Assembly (NCBI GenBank): GCA_016191115.1
Contig: JACPPG010000091.1
Coordinates: forward strand, 1-54,354
Direction: 5' to 3'
Origin: Planctomycetia bacterium
GTDB taxonomy: Bacteria > Planctomycetota > Planctomycetia > Pirellulales > JACPPG01
Length of the DNA stretch: 54,354 nt
Below, in pieces: positions 26,223-33,940 of the stretch. A program made the translations under genes and the position numbers. A model generated the notes under the pieces. The model worked only from the letters and a program-made list of their open reading frames with translations. It had not been told where the DNA came from and did no database searches. How positions within the stretch are numbered: the stretch's first letter is position 1; every line of letters begins with the position of its first letter.

Positions 26223-27770
26223 ATGCACGCCACTCGCCGCCAGTTTCTCAGCCAGTCGACCGCGGCAATCGCGGCCACCGCGGCCGGCGCGGTTTTTGCG
26301 CAGGCACCGAAAACATCCCCTGCGCCGGCGGTTCGCCCCACGGCGGCGGACGCGGACGAATTGGCCAATCTCGATGGCCTGGCCCTGGCCGACCTAGTGC
26401 GCCGCAAACAGGTCACGCCGCGCGAGCTGGTTGACGCGGCGATCGCCCGCGTCGAGCGGCTCAATCCCGCGATCAACGCCGTCGTCACCGAGACGTACGA
26501 GCAAGCCCGTACGCGGACCGATGGTCCCGTGCCGCAAGGGCCATTTGCCGGCGTGCCGTATCTCTTGAAGGACCTCGATCCCAACAAGGGCGTGCGCCTC
26601 ACGTACGGCTCGGTCCTCTTCAAGGACAACATCGCCGACGAAACCTCCGAGATCATCCGGCGAATGGAGCAGGCTGGGCTGATCGTGATCGGCAAGACGA
26701 ACACGCCCGAGTTCGGCCTGCTGCCGACCACCGAGCCACGCTTGTTTGGTCCCTGCCGGAACCCTTGGAACAGGGATTACTCCTCGGGCGGGTCCAGTGG
26801 CGGCGCAGCCGCGGCCGTGGCCGCCCGCATCGTCCCCCTGGCCCAGGCCAGCGACGGTGGCGGCTCGATCCGTATCCCGGCTTCGTGCTGTGGGCTGTTC
26901 GGACTGAAGATCAGCCGCGGACGCAACCCGGAGGCGCCCGGCGTCGAGGACGACGGGCTGTCGGTCGTGCACTGCGTCAGCCTCTCGGTCCGCGACAGCG
27001 CGGCGCTACTGGACGCGACGCGCGGACCGACCGCGGGCGAGCGGTGGTACGCCGCGCCACCTAAGCGGCCGTACGCGCAGGAGGTCGGCGCGCCGCCGGG
27101 CAAGCTGAAGATCGCCATGATGACAAAGGACCTGGCCGGCAACGCCGCGCATGCCGACTGCGTGGCGGCCGTGACGTCGACCGCGAAACTGTGCGAGGAG
27201 TTGGGGCACACGGTCGAGGAGGCATCGCCCAAGATCGACGGCGAGGCGTACGCCAATGCCTTCATGGTGCTGTGGGCCGCGGTGGCCGGACGGGTCGTGA
27301 AGGCGGCCACGAAAGTGCTGGGCAGCAAGCCGCCGGAAGAGGCCCTCGAACCGTGGACGTGGAAGCTGGCCGAAAAGGACGCCACGCACACGCCGGCCGA
27401 TGCCAGCCTCGCCTGGAGCGAGGTCTTGCAGCCGGCCAGCTACGAAATGGTGCGATTCCTCAGCCGGTACGATCTGCTGCTCACGCCCGTATTGGGCCTT
27501 CCGCCGATCAAGATCGGCGAGCTACAGCAGACGTTGTCGTACGACGCGATGCTCGAGCGGCTGCTGACGTACGTCGCCTACACGCCCTTTGTGAACGCGA
27601 CCGGTCAGCCGGCGATGAGCGTGCCGCTGTACTGGAACGCCGCGGGGCTGCCGATCGGCAGCCACTTCGTTGCCCGGCACGGCGATGAGGCGACATTGGT
27701 CCGTCTGGCATCCCAGCTCGAACGAGCCCGGCCGTGGATCAAACGCCGCCCGACACAGCCAGGCAAGTGA
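26223..27770 (+). CDS. Tat-exported amidase signature family hydrolase
   Basis: A 515-residue amidase with a twin-arginine-type signal (TRRQFLSQSTAAIAATAAGA, residues 4-23), so probably periplasmic or cell-surface. The catalytic Ser-cisSer-Lys triad is visible: Lys116 in VPYLLKD, the cis-Ser in GGSSGG (191/192), and the nucleophile Ser215 in SDGGGSIRIPAS. The DGGGSIRIPAS form is like that of 6-aminohexanoate-cyclic-dimer hydrolase relatives, so a cyclic or linear amide is a reasonable substrate class. This is inference only. The ATG at 26223 is preceded by GAGGAAATCGCT, a good ribosome binding site. Confidence 0.85.
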   Translation: MHATRRQFLSQSTAAIAATAAGAVFAQAPKTSPAPAVRPTAADADELANLDGLALADLVRRKQVTPRELVDAAIARVERLNPAINAVVTETYEQARTRTDGPVPQGPFAGVPYLLKDLDPNKGVRLTYGSVLFKDNIADETSEIIRRMEQAGLIVIGKTNTPEFGLLPTTEPRLFGPCRNPWNRDYSSGGSSGGAAAAVAARIVPLAQASDGGGSIRIPASCCGLFGLKISRGRNPEAPGVEDDGLSVVHCVSLSVRDSAALLDATRGPTAGERWYAAPPKRPYAQEVGAPPGKLKIAMMTKDLAGNAAHADCVAAVTSTAKLCEELGHTVEEASPKIDGEAYANAFMVLWAAVAGRVVKAATKVLGSKPPEEALEPWTWKLAEKDATHTPADASLAWSEVLQPASYEMVRFLSRYDLLLTPVLGLPPIKIGELQQTLSYDAMLERLLTYVAYTPFVNATGQPAMSVPLYWNAAGLPIGSHFVARHGDEATLVRLASQLERARPWIKRRPTQPGK

Positions 27771-27805
27771 ACCGCCAAGACGCCGAGGACGCCAAGACGA
27801 GAAGG

Positions 27806-28229
27806 CTTACCACGGAGACACGGAGAAGAAGCAGGAGAGAGAGAGAGCCGCGGATTGGCGCGGATAGTCGCGGATTGAAAAGGCGAGCCGGGCAATCTTC
27901 TATGAAGAGGTTTGAGGCACCTGTCTTTGGTTCAAAGACGCTTGAGATCCGAATTGAGGACGGTGACGTTCAGTTGTACGGAACGGCTGACGGACTAAAG
28001 CGACTTGCGAAGCTCTGCGGCGATCTGGCCGAGCGGCGTGGCAAGGATTCGACAGACCACATTCATCTTGAGGATTACGATCTGCTGACGCACCGCTCGC
28101 AGAAGGCAACGATCGCGGTCTTCAGAAGCACGTAGTTCACCGGGCCCATCGCCTCCCTGAACCCGCGCCAATCCGCGGCCCTCTCTTCGCGCTCTTGTCT
28201 CTCCGTGCCTCGACTGTCTCCGTGGTGAG
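27806..28229. repeat. Inverted-repeat arms enclosing a small gene
   Basis: Left arm 27806-27863 and right arm 28163-28229 are diverged inverted copies. CTTACCACGGAGACACGGAG pairs with a CCGTGCCT...CCGTGGTGAG block, and CCGCGGATTGGCGCGG (27848-27863) pairs perfectly with CCGCGCCAATCCGCGG (28163-28178). The enclosed 300 bases hold a single 77-codon gene. Similar CACCACGGAGACACGGAG arms recur at 52441-52619. Confidence 0.65.
27902..28135 (+). CDS. Small protein, possibly Imm32-type immunity protein
   Basis: A 77-residue protein beginning MKRFEAPVFGSKTLEIRIED. The pattern of a short beta-strand pair (LEIRIEDGDVQLYGT), a helix (ADGLKRLAKLCGDLAE), then HIHLEDYDLLT and a final strand (KATIAVF) resembles immunity protein 32 as I recall that family: a GLxxLA helix followed by an H-H-L segment. 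It has no toxin gene beside it. Its codon use is less GC-rich than that of its neighbours, and inverted repeat arms enclose it, so it may be a transferred orphan. The Imm32 assignment is tentative. Confidence 0.5.
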   Translation: MKRFEAPVFGSKTLEIRIEDGDVQLYGTADGLKRLAKLCGDLAERRGKDSTDHIHLEDYDLLTHRSQKATIAVFRST

Positions 28230-28234
28230 TCTTC

Positions 28235-29371
28235 TTAGACCTGCCAAGCAAATTCGCGGATGACTTTGCCGAAGCACTCGACCAGGCGGCGGATGTCGGT
28301 GGGGAAGACCTGGCCGATCGTGCCGACGCGGAACGTCTCGGCCTGGCTCACTTTGCCTGGGTAGATGACGAAGCCGCGCGACTTGAGCGCTTCGTACATG
28401 GCGTCGAACGTGAACGCCGGGTCGCGCGGGCAGAGAAACGCCGTGATGATCGGCGAGCGATGCTCGGGCGCCACGAGCGGCCGGAAGCCCAGCCCTACGA
28501 GGCCCTCGACCAGCACGCGGTGATTTTCCGTATAGCGCGCGTACCGCGCGGCGACGCCCCCTTCGGCCACCAGCTCCGCTAGCGCCTGCGCGAACGCCAG
28601 CACGACGTGCGTCGGCGACGTGTACCGCCACTTGCCCCCCTTGCTCTCCATCTCGCGCCACTGGTCGAACAAATCGAGCGACAACGACCGGGCCCAGCCA
28701 GCCGTCTTTTCGAGTACCGCCCGGCGGGCGATCACGAAGCCGAAGCCCGGCACGCCTTCGATGCACTTGTTGGCCGACGAGATCAGGTAGTCGGCCGCCA
28801 GCGCGCCCACGGTCAGGGGCGTACCGCCAAACGAGCTCATGGCGTCGAGAATGAACGTGCGGCCGTGTTTTCTGACGGCCTGTCCGACGGCCGCGGCCGG
28901 ATTGAGCATTCCGGTCGTCGTCTCGCAATGGACGAGCGCCACGTGCGTGATCCGCCGGTCGTCAGCCAGCGCCCGATCGATGCGGGCGACGTCCGCCGGC
29001 TCGGTCTCAGGCTGCGGAAGCGCCATGTGGTCGATCGACAGCCGCGCGGCGATCTGGGCGATCCGCTCGCCGTAGGCGCCGTTCGCGGCGACCAAAAGCT
29101 TGCCATCCGGCGGAACGACCGAGCCGATCGTGGCCTCGACCGCGAACGTGCCGCTCCCTTGCACGAGCACCGCCGTATACTCGGCCGCGCTGCCGCCCTC
29201 GCCTTCGTCTGTCGCCAGCGTGACCAGTTGTCGCCGCACGTCCTGGACGACGTCGTTATAGTCGCGGTCCCATGTCGACACGTCGCGCAGCATCGCCTCT
29301 TTGACCGTGCGACTGGTCGAAAGCGGCCCCGGCGTGAGCAAGAAGTACGGATGCACGGGAGGCGGGAGCAA
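28235..29371 (-). CDS. phnW: 2-aminoethylphosphonate:pyruvate aminotransferase
   Basis: A 378-residue PLP enzyme that converts 2-aminoethylphosphonate and pyruvate to phosphonoacetaldehyde and alanine. Family landmarks are LLTPGPLSTSRTVKEAM at the N-terminus, VLVQGSGTFAVEA, ETTTGMLNP, DAMSSFGG (PLP ring-binding Asp) and the Schiff-base Lys in SSANKCIEGVPGFGFVI. The C-terminus has FVIYPGKVSQAETFRVG, very close to known PhnW. The start may be the TTG at 29371 or the GTG at 29356; neither has a clear ribosome binding site. It lies downstream of phnX in the same direction, separated by a short repeat tract. Confidence 0.93.
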   Translation of the reverse strand: MLPPPVHPYFLLTPGPLSTSRTVKEAMLRDVSTWDRDYNDVVQDVRRQLVTLATDEGEGGSAAEYTAVLVQGSGTFAVEATIGSVVPPDGKLLVAANGAYGERIAQIAARLSIDHMALPQPETEPADVARIDRALADDRRITHVALVHCETTTGMLNPAAAVGQAVRKHGRTFILDAMSSFGGTPLTVGALAADYLISSANKCIEGVPGFGFVIARRAVLEKTAGWARSLSLDLFDQWREMESKGGKWRYTSPTHVVLAFAQALAELVAEGGVAARYARYTENHRVLVEGLVGLGFRPLVAPEHRSPIITAFLCPRDPAFTFDAMYEALKSRGFVIYPGKVSQAETFRVGTIGQVFPTDIRRLVECFGKVIREFAWQV

Positions 29372-29424
29372 TTAGCGACTAGCGATTGGCAATTTGCCGC
29401 ACTTGTCGCAGACGATGGGTCTTT

Positions 29425-29458
29425 CATTCATCATTCATCATTCCGCATTCATCATTGG
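29425..29458. repeat. CATTCATCATT repeat overlapping the phnX stop
   Basis: A 34-base run made of CATTCATCATT units around a TCCGCATTCATCATTGG core. Read on the minus strand it encodes the last residues of PhnX (PMMNAE and stop). A nearly identical tract is at 49775-49808, downstream of cysH. Confidence 0.8.
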
Positions 29459-30286
29459 CTCCTGCGGCCTCTCACCTCGCGCGAGCCGGGCCTCGATTTC
29501 TTCAACAAGCCGCGGCAGCTCGGCGACCGAGTCGATCACCGCGTGCGCGCCGGCGGCCAGCAACTTGGCGCGCGCCGCTTCGACGCGCTTGTGCTGCTCG
29601 GCCGCAGGCAAGGCCGCCAGATCTTCGGCCGAGAGCCCCACGGCGCTGCCGGTCCGCGCGACGCCCACGCTCCATGCGCAGGCGTTGCGCCCCTCCTCAA
29701 TGTCCGGCACCGTGTCACCGACCTTTAGGACGGCCGCTGCCGGATAGACGCCGAGCGCTTCCATGTTGCGATAGATCATCCACGGCGCGGGCCGGCCCGC
29801 GGGCACTTCGCCGGGCGAGACGTTGTGATCGGGCACGTAGCCCTGCGCCGCCGCCTCGCGATAGGTGAGTTGGGCCGCCTCGGCGAAATATCCGGTCGAC
29901 GTGCCGATCTTGATCCCACGCCCACGCAGCCAGTTTACGCAGTCGAGCAGGCCGGGCACCAGCCGCGAGTGGCGGCGGACCGATTCAAGCTGCCGCGGGA
30001 TGAATTGCTCGTTGTAGACGCGATCGAAGTCCTTTTCGGTCCACGACCGGCCGTGCACGGCGCTCCATAGTCCGCTGACGCGGGACATTTCCAGGATGGT
30101 CCGCAAGTGATCGCGCTTGCCCAGGCCCATGGGGGCCCGTGCCTCGTCGAGTGTGATCGGAATCTGAAACGCGGCGAGCGCCTCGACGAACGGCTGCACC
30201 GGAGCAAAGCAGCCGTGGTCGACCGTCGTGCCGGCCCAGTCGAAGACGACGAGCCGAATGGCGGTAGCGCTAGTGTCGGGCGTCAT
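29438..30286 (-). CDS. phnX: Phosphonoacetaldehyde hydrolase
   Basis: A 282-residue HAD-superfamily enzyme that splits phosphonoacetaldehyde into acetaldehyde and phosphate. The nucleophile Asp16 is in FDWAGTTVDHGCFAP. The family-specific Schiff-base Lys is Lys57 in APMGLGKRDHL. GTSTGYFAE, VPAGRPAPWMIYRNME and KVGDTVPDIEEGRNA are the other HAD and substrate motifs. The ATG at 30286 was chosen because DWAGT then lies about 16 residues from the start, as in known PhnX. The last residues are encoded by a CATTCATCATT repeat, so the natural C-terminus may have been altered. It acts directly after PhnW in aminoethylphosphonate breakdown. Confidence 0.93.
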   Translation of the reverse strand: MTPDTSATAIRLVVFDWAGTTVDHGCFAPVQPFVEALAAFQIPITLDEARAPMGLGKRDHLRTILEMSRVSGLWSAVHGRSWTEKDFDRVYNEQFIPRQLESVRRHSRLVPGLLDCVNWLRGRGIKIGTSTGYFAEAAQLTYREAAAQGYVPDHNVSPGEVPAGRPAPWMIYRNMEALGVYPAAAVLKVGDTVPDIEEGRNACAWSVGVARTGSAVGLSAEDLAALPAAEQHKRVEAARAKLLAAGAHAVIDSVAELPRLVEEIEARLARGERPQEPMMNAE

Positions 30287-30375
30287 GTTGCGCCCAGTGT
30301 CCCCACCGGGCATCGGCTGTCAAGTGGCGGCGCGATTCCCGTGATACGGTTCGAGACGTCGCACGGACGGCTCGA

Positions 30376-30456
30376 CACTAGCCCGAAGCGCAAGTAGCGC
30401 AAGCGATGGTGGCCATGTTCGTTGATGAAGTCGCTCGCTTGCGCTTCGGGCTGGTG
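30376..30456. repeat. Inverted repeat between phnX and the transporter gene
   Basis: The arms CACTAGCCCGAAGCGCAAG (30376-30394) and CTTGCGCTTCGGGCTGGTG (30438-30456) match at 18 of 19 positions across a 43-base loop. Related AGCCCGAAGCGC sequence occurs near 48870. It could fold in mRNA between the two co-oriented genes; the AGCCCGAAGCGC motif suggests a dispersed repeat. Confidence 0.7.
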
Positions 30457-30470
30457 TGGCGGACAGAACC

Positions 30471-31922
30471 TCAAGCGGCGCGACTCAGCCGGCGCGGCCG
30501 GCGCACGTCGTGCAAGTACCAGTACAGGGTTCCGGCAAACAAGGTCGCCACGGCCACGCCGGCCAGCGTCGTGAAGGCGGCGGGCCAGCCGCGGTCCTCG
30601 GCGATCGCGCCGACGCCGTAGCCCGACACGATGCCGCCCAGGTAGCCGGCCGTGTCGGCCAGTCCCGCGGCCGTCGAGCTGCCGCGCTTGCCGCCGAAAT
30701 CGAGCGACATCACGCCGGTGAGAAACGAGTACGGCCCTAAAAGCGCGAACGAGACTATGCTCGTCAACACAAGCGGCAGCACGAAACCTCCGCCGGGCTC
30801 GACCCGCGACAGGCCCACCAGCGCCGCCACCAGCACCACCAAATACGGCAGCATCACCGTGCCGCGGCGGCCGCCGGCCAGCCGATCGGTCAGCAGGCCG
30901 GCCGCGAGCGTCGAGACGCCCCCCACGAACGGAAAGATCGCGCTAGCCAGCGCCGCCCGGCCGTCCGGCAGTCCGGCGACCTCTTTCAGATAGATCGGAT
31001 TCCACAGATTGAACGATTCGCGGACCAGCGTCAGGCCGAAGCTCACCAGGCACACGAGCCAGAACGAGAAACTGGTGGCCAGCGGCAGAAGCAGATCCAC
31101 GAGATCGGTCGGCCGCGGCGCGTTGCCGCGCGGGCCGTAGACGTTCTCGGGATTGGCCTCCGGCTCCGGCGCGCCCACGTCGGCGGGGCTCGCCTTGAGC
31201 GTGAAGCGGGCCACGAGCGCGATCGCCGCCAGCACGGCGGCCGCAACGAAAAACATGCCGCGCCAGCCGAGCCCCGTCATCAATAGCCCGCCCAGGCACA
31301 GCCGCGCGATGGCGTCGCCAAACAGATAGCTGAGCGTGAGCAGGCCGAGGATCGTGCCGTGCCGCTCGGTGGGGAACCATCGCGAGGAGAGCTTCACCAA
31401 TCCGTTCCAGCCGACCGATTGCACGAGCCGGTTGGCGGACCAGATGGCCAGGAAGGCCGCAAAGCCTGTCGCCAACCCGAAGGCCACGGTGCAGGCGACC
31501 GAGGCCACCATGCCGAACAAGAACATCCGCCGTCCACCGAGAAAGTCGCAGGCGATGCCGCTTGTGAACTTGCCGATGACGTACGCCATCAGGCCCAGGC
31601 TGGCGATCATGCCGATGCGGCGTTTGCCCTGGCCGGCCGGCTTGGCCGGTTTTTTTTCGGTGGGGACCGCATCAAGTGCGACTGCGCGAGTGGTTCCCCC
31701 AAGCCCTGTGACCCAGTAGAACGTCGCTGTGATGCGGTCACCGATGCCGGCCCGCACTTCTTCCAGACGCTCTTCGATTGCGCTTGGCGGCTGTTGGGCC
31801 AGCTCGGCTTCCAAAAGCGGCCCGGCCACCGACAGGTCCGACCGGCAGATGTAGTAGCCGGCATACCCGACCCACAAGGTCACGAGCGTGATGGCCTGCC
31901 AGCGATAGAGATGGGAAGACAT
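30471..31922 (-). CDS. MFS transporter, organophosphate:phosphate antiporter (OPA) type
   Basis: A 483-residue polytopic membrane protein with 12 likely helices and a cytoplasmic insert near residues 40-100 containing a Lys/Pro run. GYAGYYICRSDLSVAGPLLE, NRLVQSVGWNGLVKLSSRWF and TAAGLADTAGYLGGIVSGYG are characteristic of the GlpT/UhpT/PgtP group, which exchange phosphorylated compounds for phosphate. Because it sits between phnX and the divergent pbfA, aminoethylphosphonate or a related phosphonate is a reasonable substrate; that is inference from context. The ATG at 31922 is chosen because upstream sequence lacks membrane-protein character. It is probably the first gene of a transporter-phnX-phnW transcript. 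Confidence 0.85.
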   Translation of the reverse strand: MSSHLYRWQAITLVTLWVGYAGYYICRSDLSVAGPLLEAELAQQPPSAIEERLEEVRAGIGDRITATFYWVTGLGGTTRAVALDAVPTEKKPAKPAGQGKRRIGMIASLGLMAYVIGKFTSGIACDFLGGRRMFLFGMVASVACTVAFGLATGFAAFLAIWSANRLVQSVGWNGLVKLSSRWFPTERHGTILGLLTLSYLFGDAIARLCLGGLLMTGLGWRGMFFVAAAVLAAIALVARFTLKASPADVGAPEPEANPENVYGPRGNAPRPTDLVDLLLPLATSFSFWLVCLVSFGLTLVRESFNLWNPIYLKEVAGLPDGRAALASAIFPFVGGVSTLAAGLLTDRLAGGRRGTVMLPYLVVLVAALVGLSRVEPGGGFVLPLVLTSIVSFALLGPYSFLTGVMSLDFGGKRGSSTAAGLADTAGYLGGIVSGYGVGAIAEDRGWPAAFTTLAGVAVATLFAGTLYWYLHDVRRPRRLSRAA

Positions 31923-32221
31923 GGAAGGGAGCAGGCAGAAGGCAGAGAATTCAGCAGGCAGTGGTCGGTGGACTGTGGTCAGGACGGCCCGATCATAGCG
32001 GGCGCGGGCAGCGGCGTACAATCGGCAGCGCGGCGACAAGGGGCACAGCGAGCCGCTGAGTTTATCCCGGCGGTCCTGGCGAGGCCGGCGGCCGGCAGTA
32101 GGCAGTCGGCAGTAGACGGTTTACAGTTGTGGCTGTTGAGTACGTAGGGTGCTCTGCGAGCACCGGAATGTGCGACGGTCCAACGGTGCGCGAAGCGCAC
32201 CGGAACTAAAGAGGATCCACC
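31923..32221. other. Divergent intergenic region of the phosphonate genes
   Basis: About 300 bases between divergent transporter and pbfA genes. It contains GGCAGTAGGCAGTCGGCAGTAG-like GC-rich direct repeats near 32095-32120 and a pair of hairpins at 32148-32201. TACAAT at 32017-32022 may be a -10 element, but no matching -35 was found. Confidence 0.5.
32148..32201. repeat. Tandem hairpin module upstream of pbfA
   Basis: Two perfect or near-perfect stem-loops, GGTGCTCTGCGAGCACC (32148-32164) and GGTGCGCGAAGCGCACC (32185-32201), are separated by 20 bases. The second ends nine bases before the GAGG of the pbfA ribosome binding site. The same two-hairpin layout occurs at 52659-52704. Confidence 0.65.
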
Positions 32222-33604
32222 TTGGCCCGCCCCGAGCCTTTCGATTTGTCCGGTGAGAAGTCGGAAGGCGACTCGAACATCTCGCCCCTGCGCGAAGCGT
32301 GGCAGCGCGATGCGCTGGACGGCGCCACGCGCGAGCTACTGGCCGAGGACGCCCGGTACTTCTTGCGCCAGTCGCTCTCCACGCCGTGCTTGAACGCGCT
32401 GCGCGCCTGCGGCGGCGTCTGGCTCGAGGACCTGCAGGGCCGGCGCTACATGGACTTTCACGGCAACAACGTCCACCAGGTCGGGTTCGCCAACCCGGCG
32501 GTGATCGCGGCCATCAAACAGCAGCTCGATGAGCTGGCATTCTGCACCCGCCGGTACACCAATCGCGTGGCCGTGGAGTTGGCCAAGAAGCTGGCCCGCG
32601 TCACGCCCGGCGACCTGGCGAAGGTGCTCTTCTGCCCCAGCGGCACCGGGGCGATCGGCATGGCGCTCAAGCTGGCGCGGGTGGCCACTGGCCGGCACAA
32701 GTTCATTTCGATGTGGGACTCGTTCCACGGGGCGTCGCTGGACGCGATCAGCGTCGGCGGCGAGGCGGTGTTTCGCGGCGGCGTCGGACCGCTCCTGCCG
32801 GGGTGCGAGCACGTGCCGCCGGCCGATTCGTATCGCTGCCTGTGGGACTGCGCGTCGCGTGGCGGCTGCGATCTGAAGTGCGCGAGCTATCTGGAATACG
32901 TGCTCGAGCACGAGCGCGACGTGGCGGCCGTCATCGCCGAGCCGATCCGCAGCACCCCCTACATCCCGCCGCGCGAATACTGGCAGTCGATTCGCCGAGC
33001 CTGCGACCGGCACGGGACGCTACTGATCTTCGACGAGATCTGCCACGCCCTGGGCCGCACCGGCCGGATGTTCACCTGCGAGCATTTCGACGTTACGCCC
33101 GACATTTTGGTTTTGGGTAAAGGGCTGGGTGGCGGTGTGATGCCGCTGGCGGCGATCGTGGCCCGGCCTGAGCTGGACGTGGCCGCCGACCGGGCCCTCG
33201 GGCACTACACGCACGAAAAGAGCCCCGTGGCGTGCGCGGCGGCGCTGGCGACGATTTCCTACATCGAAGAGCACGGCCTGGTCGAGAACGCCCGCGCGCT
33301 CGGCGAACGGGCGCTTAGTTCGCTGCGCGGCCTGGCGGCGCGGCACGCCTTGATCGGCGACGTGCGCGGCCTGGGCCTATTGCTCGGCGTGGAACTGGTC
33401 ACCGACCGGCAGACGAAAGAGCGCGCCACCGCCCAGGCCGAGGAAGTGATGTACCGCGCGCTATCGAAAGGGCTGAGCTTCAAGCTGACGATGGGCAACA
33501 TCATCACGCTCACGCCACCCTTGACGATCGCGGCCGAGGAAATGGACCGGGCCGTGGCGATTGTGGAGGAATGTTTGGGTGAGGTGGAGGCGGCGGGGTG
33601 CTAG
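32222..33604 (+). CDS. pbfA: (R)-1-hydroxy-2-aminoethylphosphonate ammonia-lyase
   Basis: A 460-residue class III (ornithine-aminotransferase-like) PLP protein. The sequence SLSTPCLNALRACGG, MDFHGNNVHQVGF, FHGASLDAISVGGEAVF, GCEHVPPADSYRC and HYTHEKSPVACAAALA is that of the PbfA group, which converts 1-hydroxy-2-aminoethylphosphonate to phosphonoacetaldehyde and ammonia and so feeds PhnX. The PLP Lys is about residue 300 in LGKGLGGGVMPLA, and the cofactor Asp is in IFDEICHALGRTG. Start is a TTG with GAGG seven bases upstream; no ATG fits. It is divergent from the transporter-phnX-phnW genes, and together they let the cell use both aminoethylphosphonate and its hydroxylated form. Confidence 0.88.
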   Translation: MARPEPFDLSGEKSEGDSNISPLREAWQRDALDGATRELLAEDARYFLRQSLSTPCLNALRACGGVWLEDLQGRRYMDFHGNNVHQVGFANPAVIAAIKQQLDELAFCTRRYTNRVAVELAKKLARVTPGDLAKVLFCPSGTGAIGMALKLARVATGRHKFISMWDSFHGASLDAISVGGEAVFRGGVGPLLPGCEHVPPADSYRCLWDCASRGGCDLKCASYLEYVLEHERDVAAVIAEPIRSTPYIPPREYWQSIRRACDRHGTLLIFDEICHALGRTGRMFTCEHFDVTPDILVLGKGLGGGVMPLAAIVARPELDVAADRALGHYTHEKSPVACAAALATISYIEEHGLVENARALGERALSSLRGLAARHALIGDVRGLGLLLGVELVTDRQTKERATAQAEEVMYRALSKGLSFKLTMGNIITLTPPLTIAAEEMDRAVAIVEECLGEVEAAGC

Positions 33605-33940
33605 GTTTGATTTCATTTCTACCGCGGTGCCGCCAGCGTTGATTAAGCGCAGGTTCACAATTCCGCCGCAGATCAACAATGCGGTCGGACTGATTCATAA
33701 CCCGCAACTTGACTACTAGCCCCTGGTTCGGTTGGGGCCTGCAGGGCCGTTCACAGATTCAAGCTTGCCGGCGGCGCACCGGCGGGAAAGGGGGACAGGC
33801 GCCGAGACGAAACGTTGGTCTGAAAGGGCTTGCGCTGTTTATGCTCGGAGCCAGTCCCATTTTCCCGCCGCGCCATTTTGAAAAACAGAATGGCCCTGTT
33901 GGGGCCTGGCAGTGGCTGGCCGCATTCCTATACTTCTGGC
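33605..33940. other. Intergenic, mostly a family II element
   Basis: About 336 bases between pbfA and the cyclase gene. 33742-33897 is a family II palindromic element with its direct repeats. The rest shows no gene; the frames open across it read through the element. Confidence 0.6.
33742..33897. mobile_element. Palindromic element family II, copy B (MITE-like, 156 bp)
   Basis: The same length as copy A at 25419 and in the reverse orientation. It starts CAGGGCCGTTC and ends GAATGGCCCT. The inner dyad pairs GGCGGGAAAGGGGGACAGGC with GCCAGTCCCATTTTCCCGCC. An 11-bp perfect direct repeat, GTTGGGGCCTG, flanks it at 33731-33741 and 33898-33908. It ends 43 bases before the cyclase start codon, so its insertion may have affected that gene's promoter. 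Confidence 0.87.

Noticed and set aside
29425..29458. CRISPR-like array
   Set aside because: The CATTCATCATT units are 11-base near-tandem repeats without unique spacers, and no cas gene is present.
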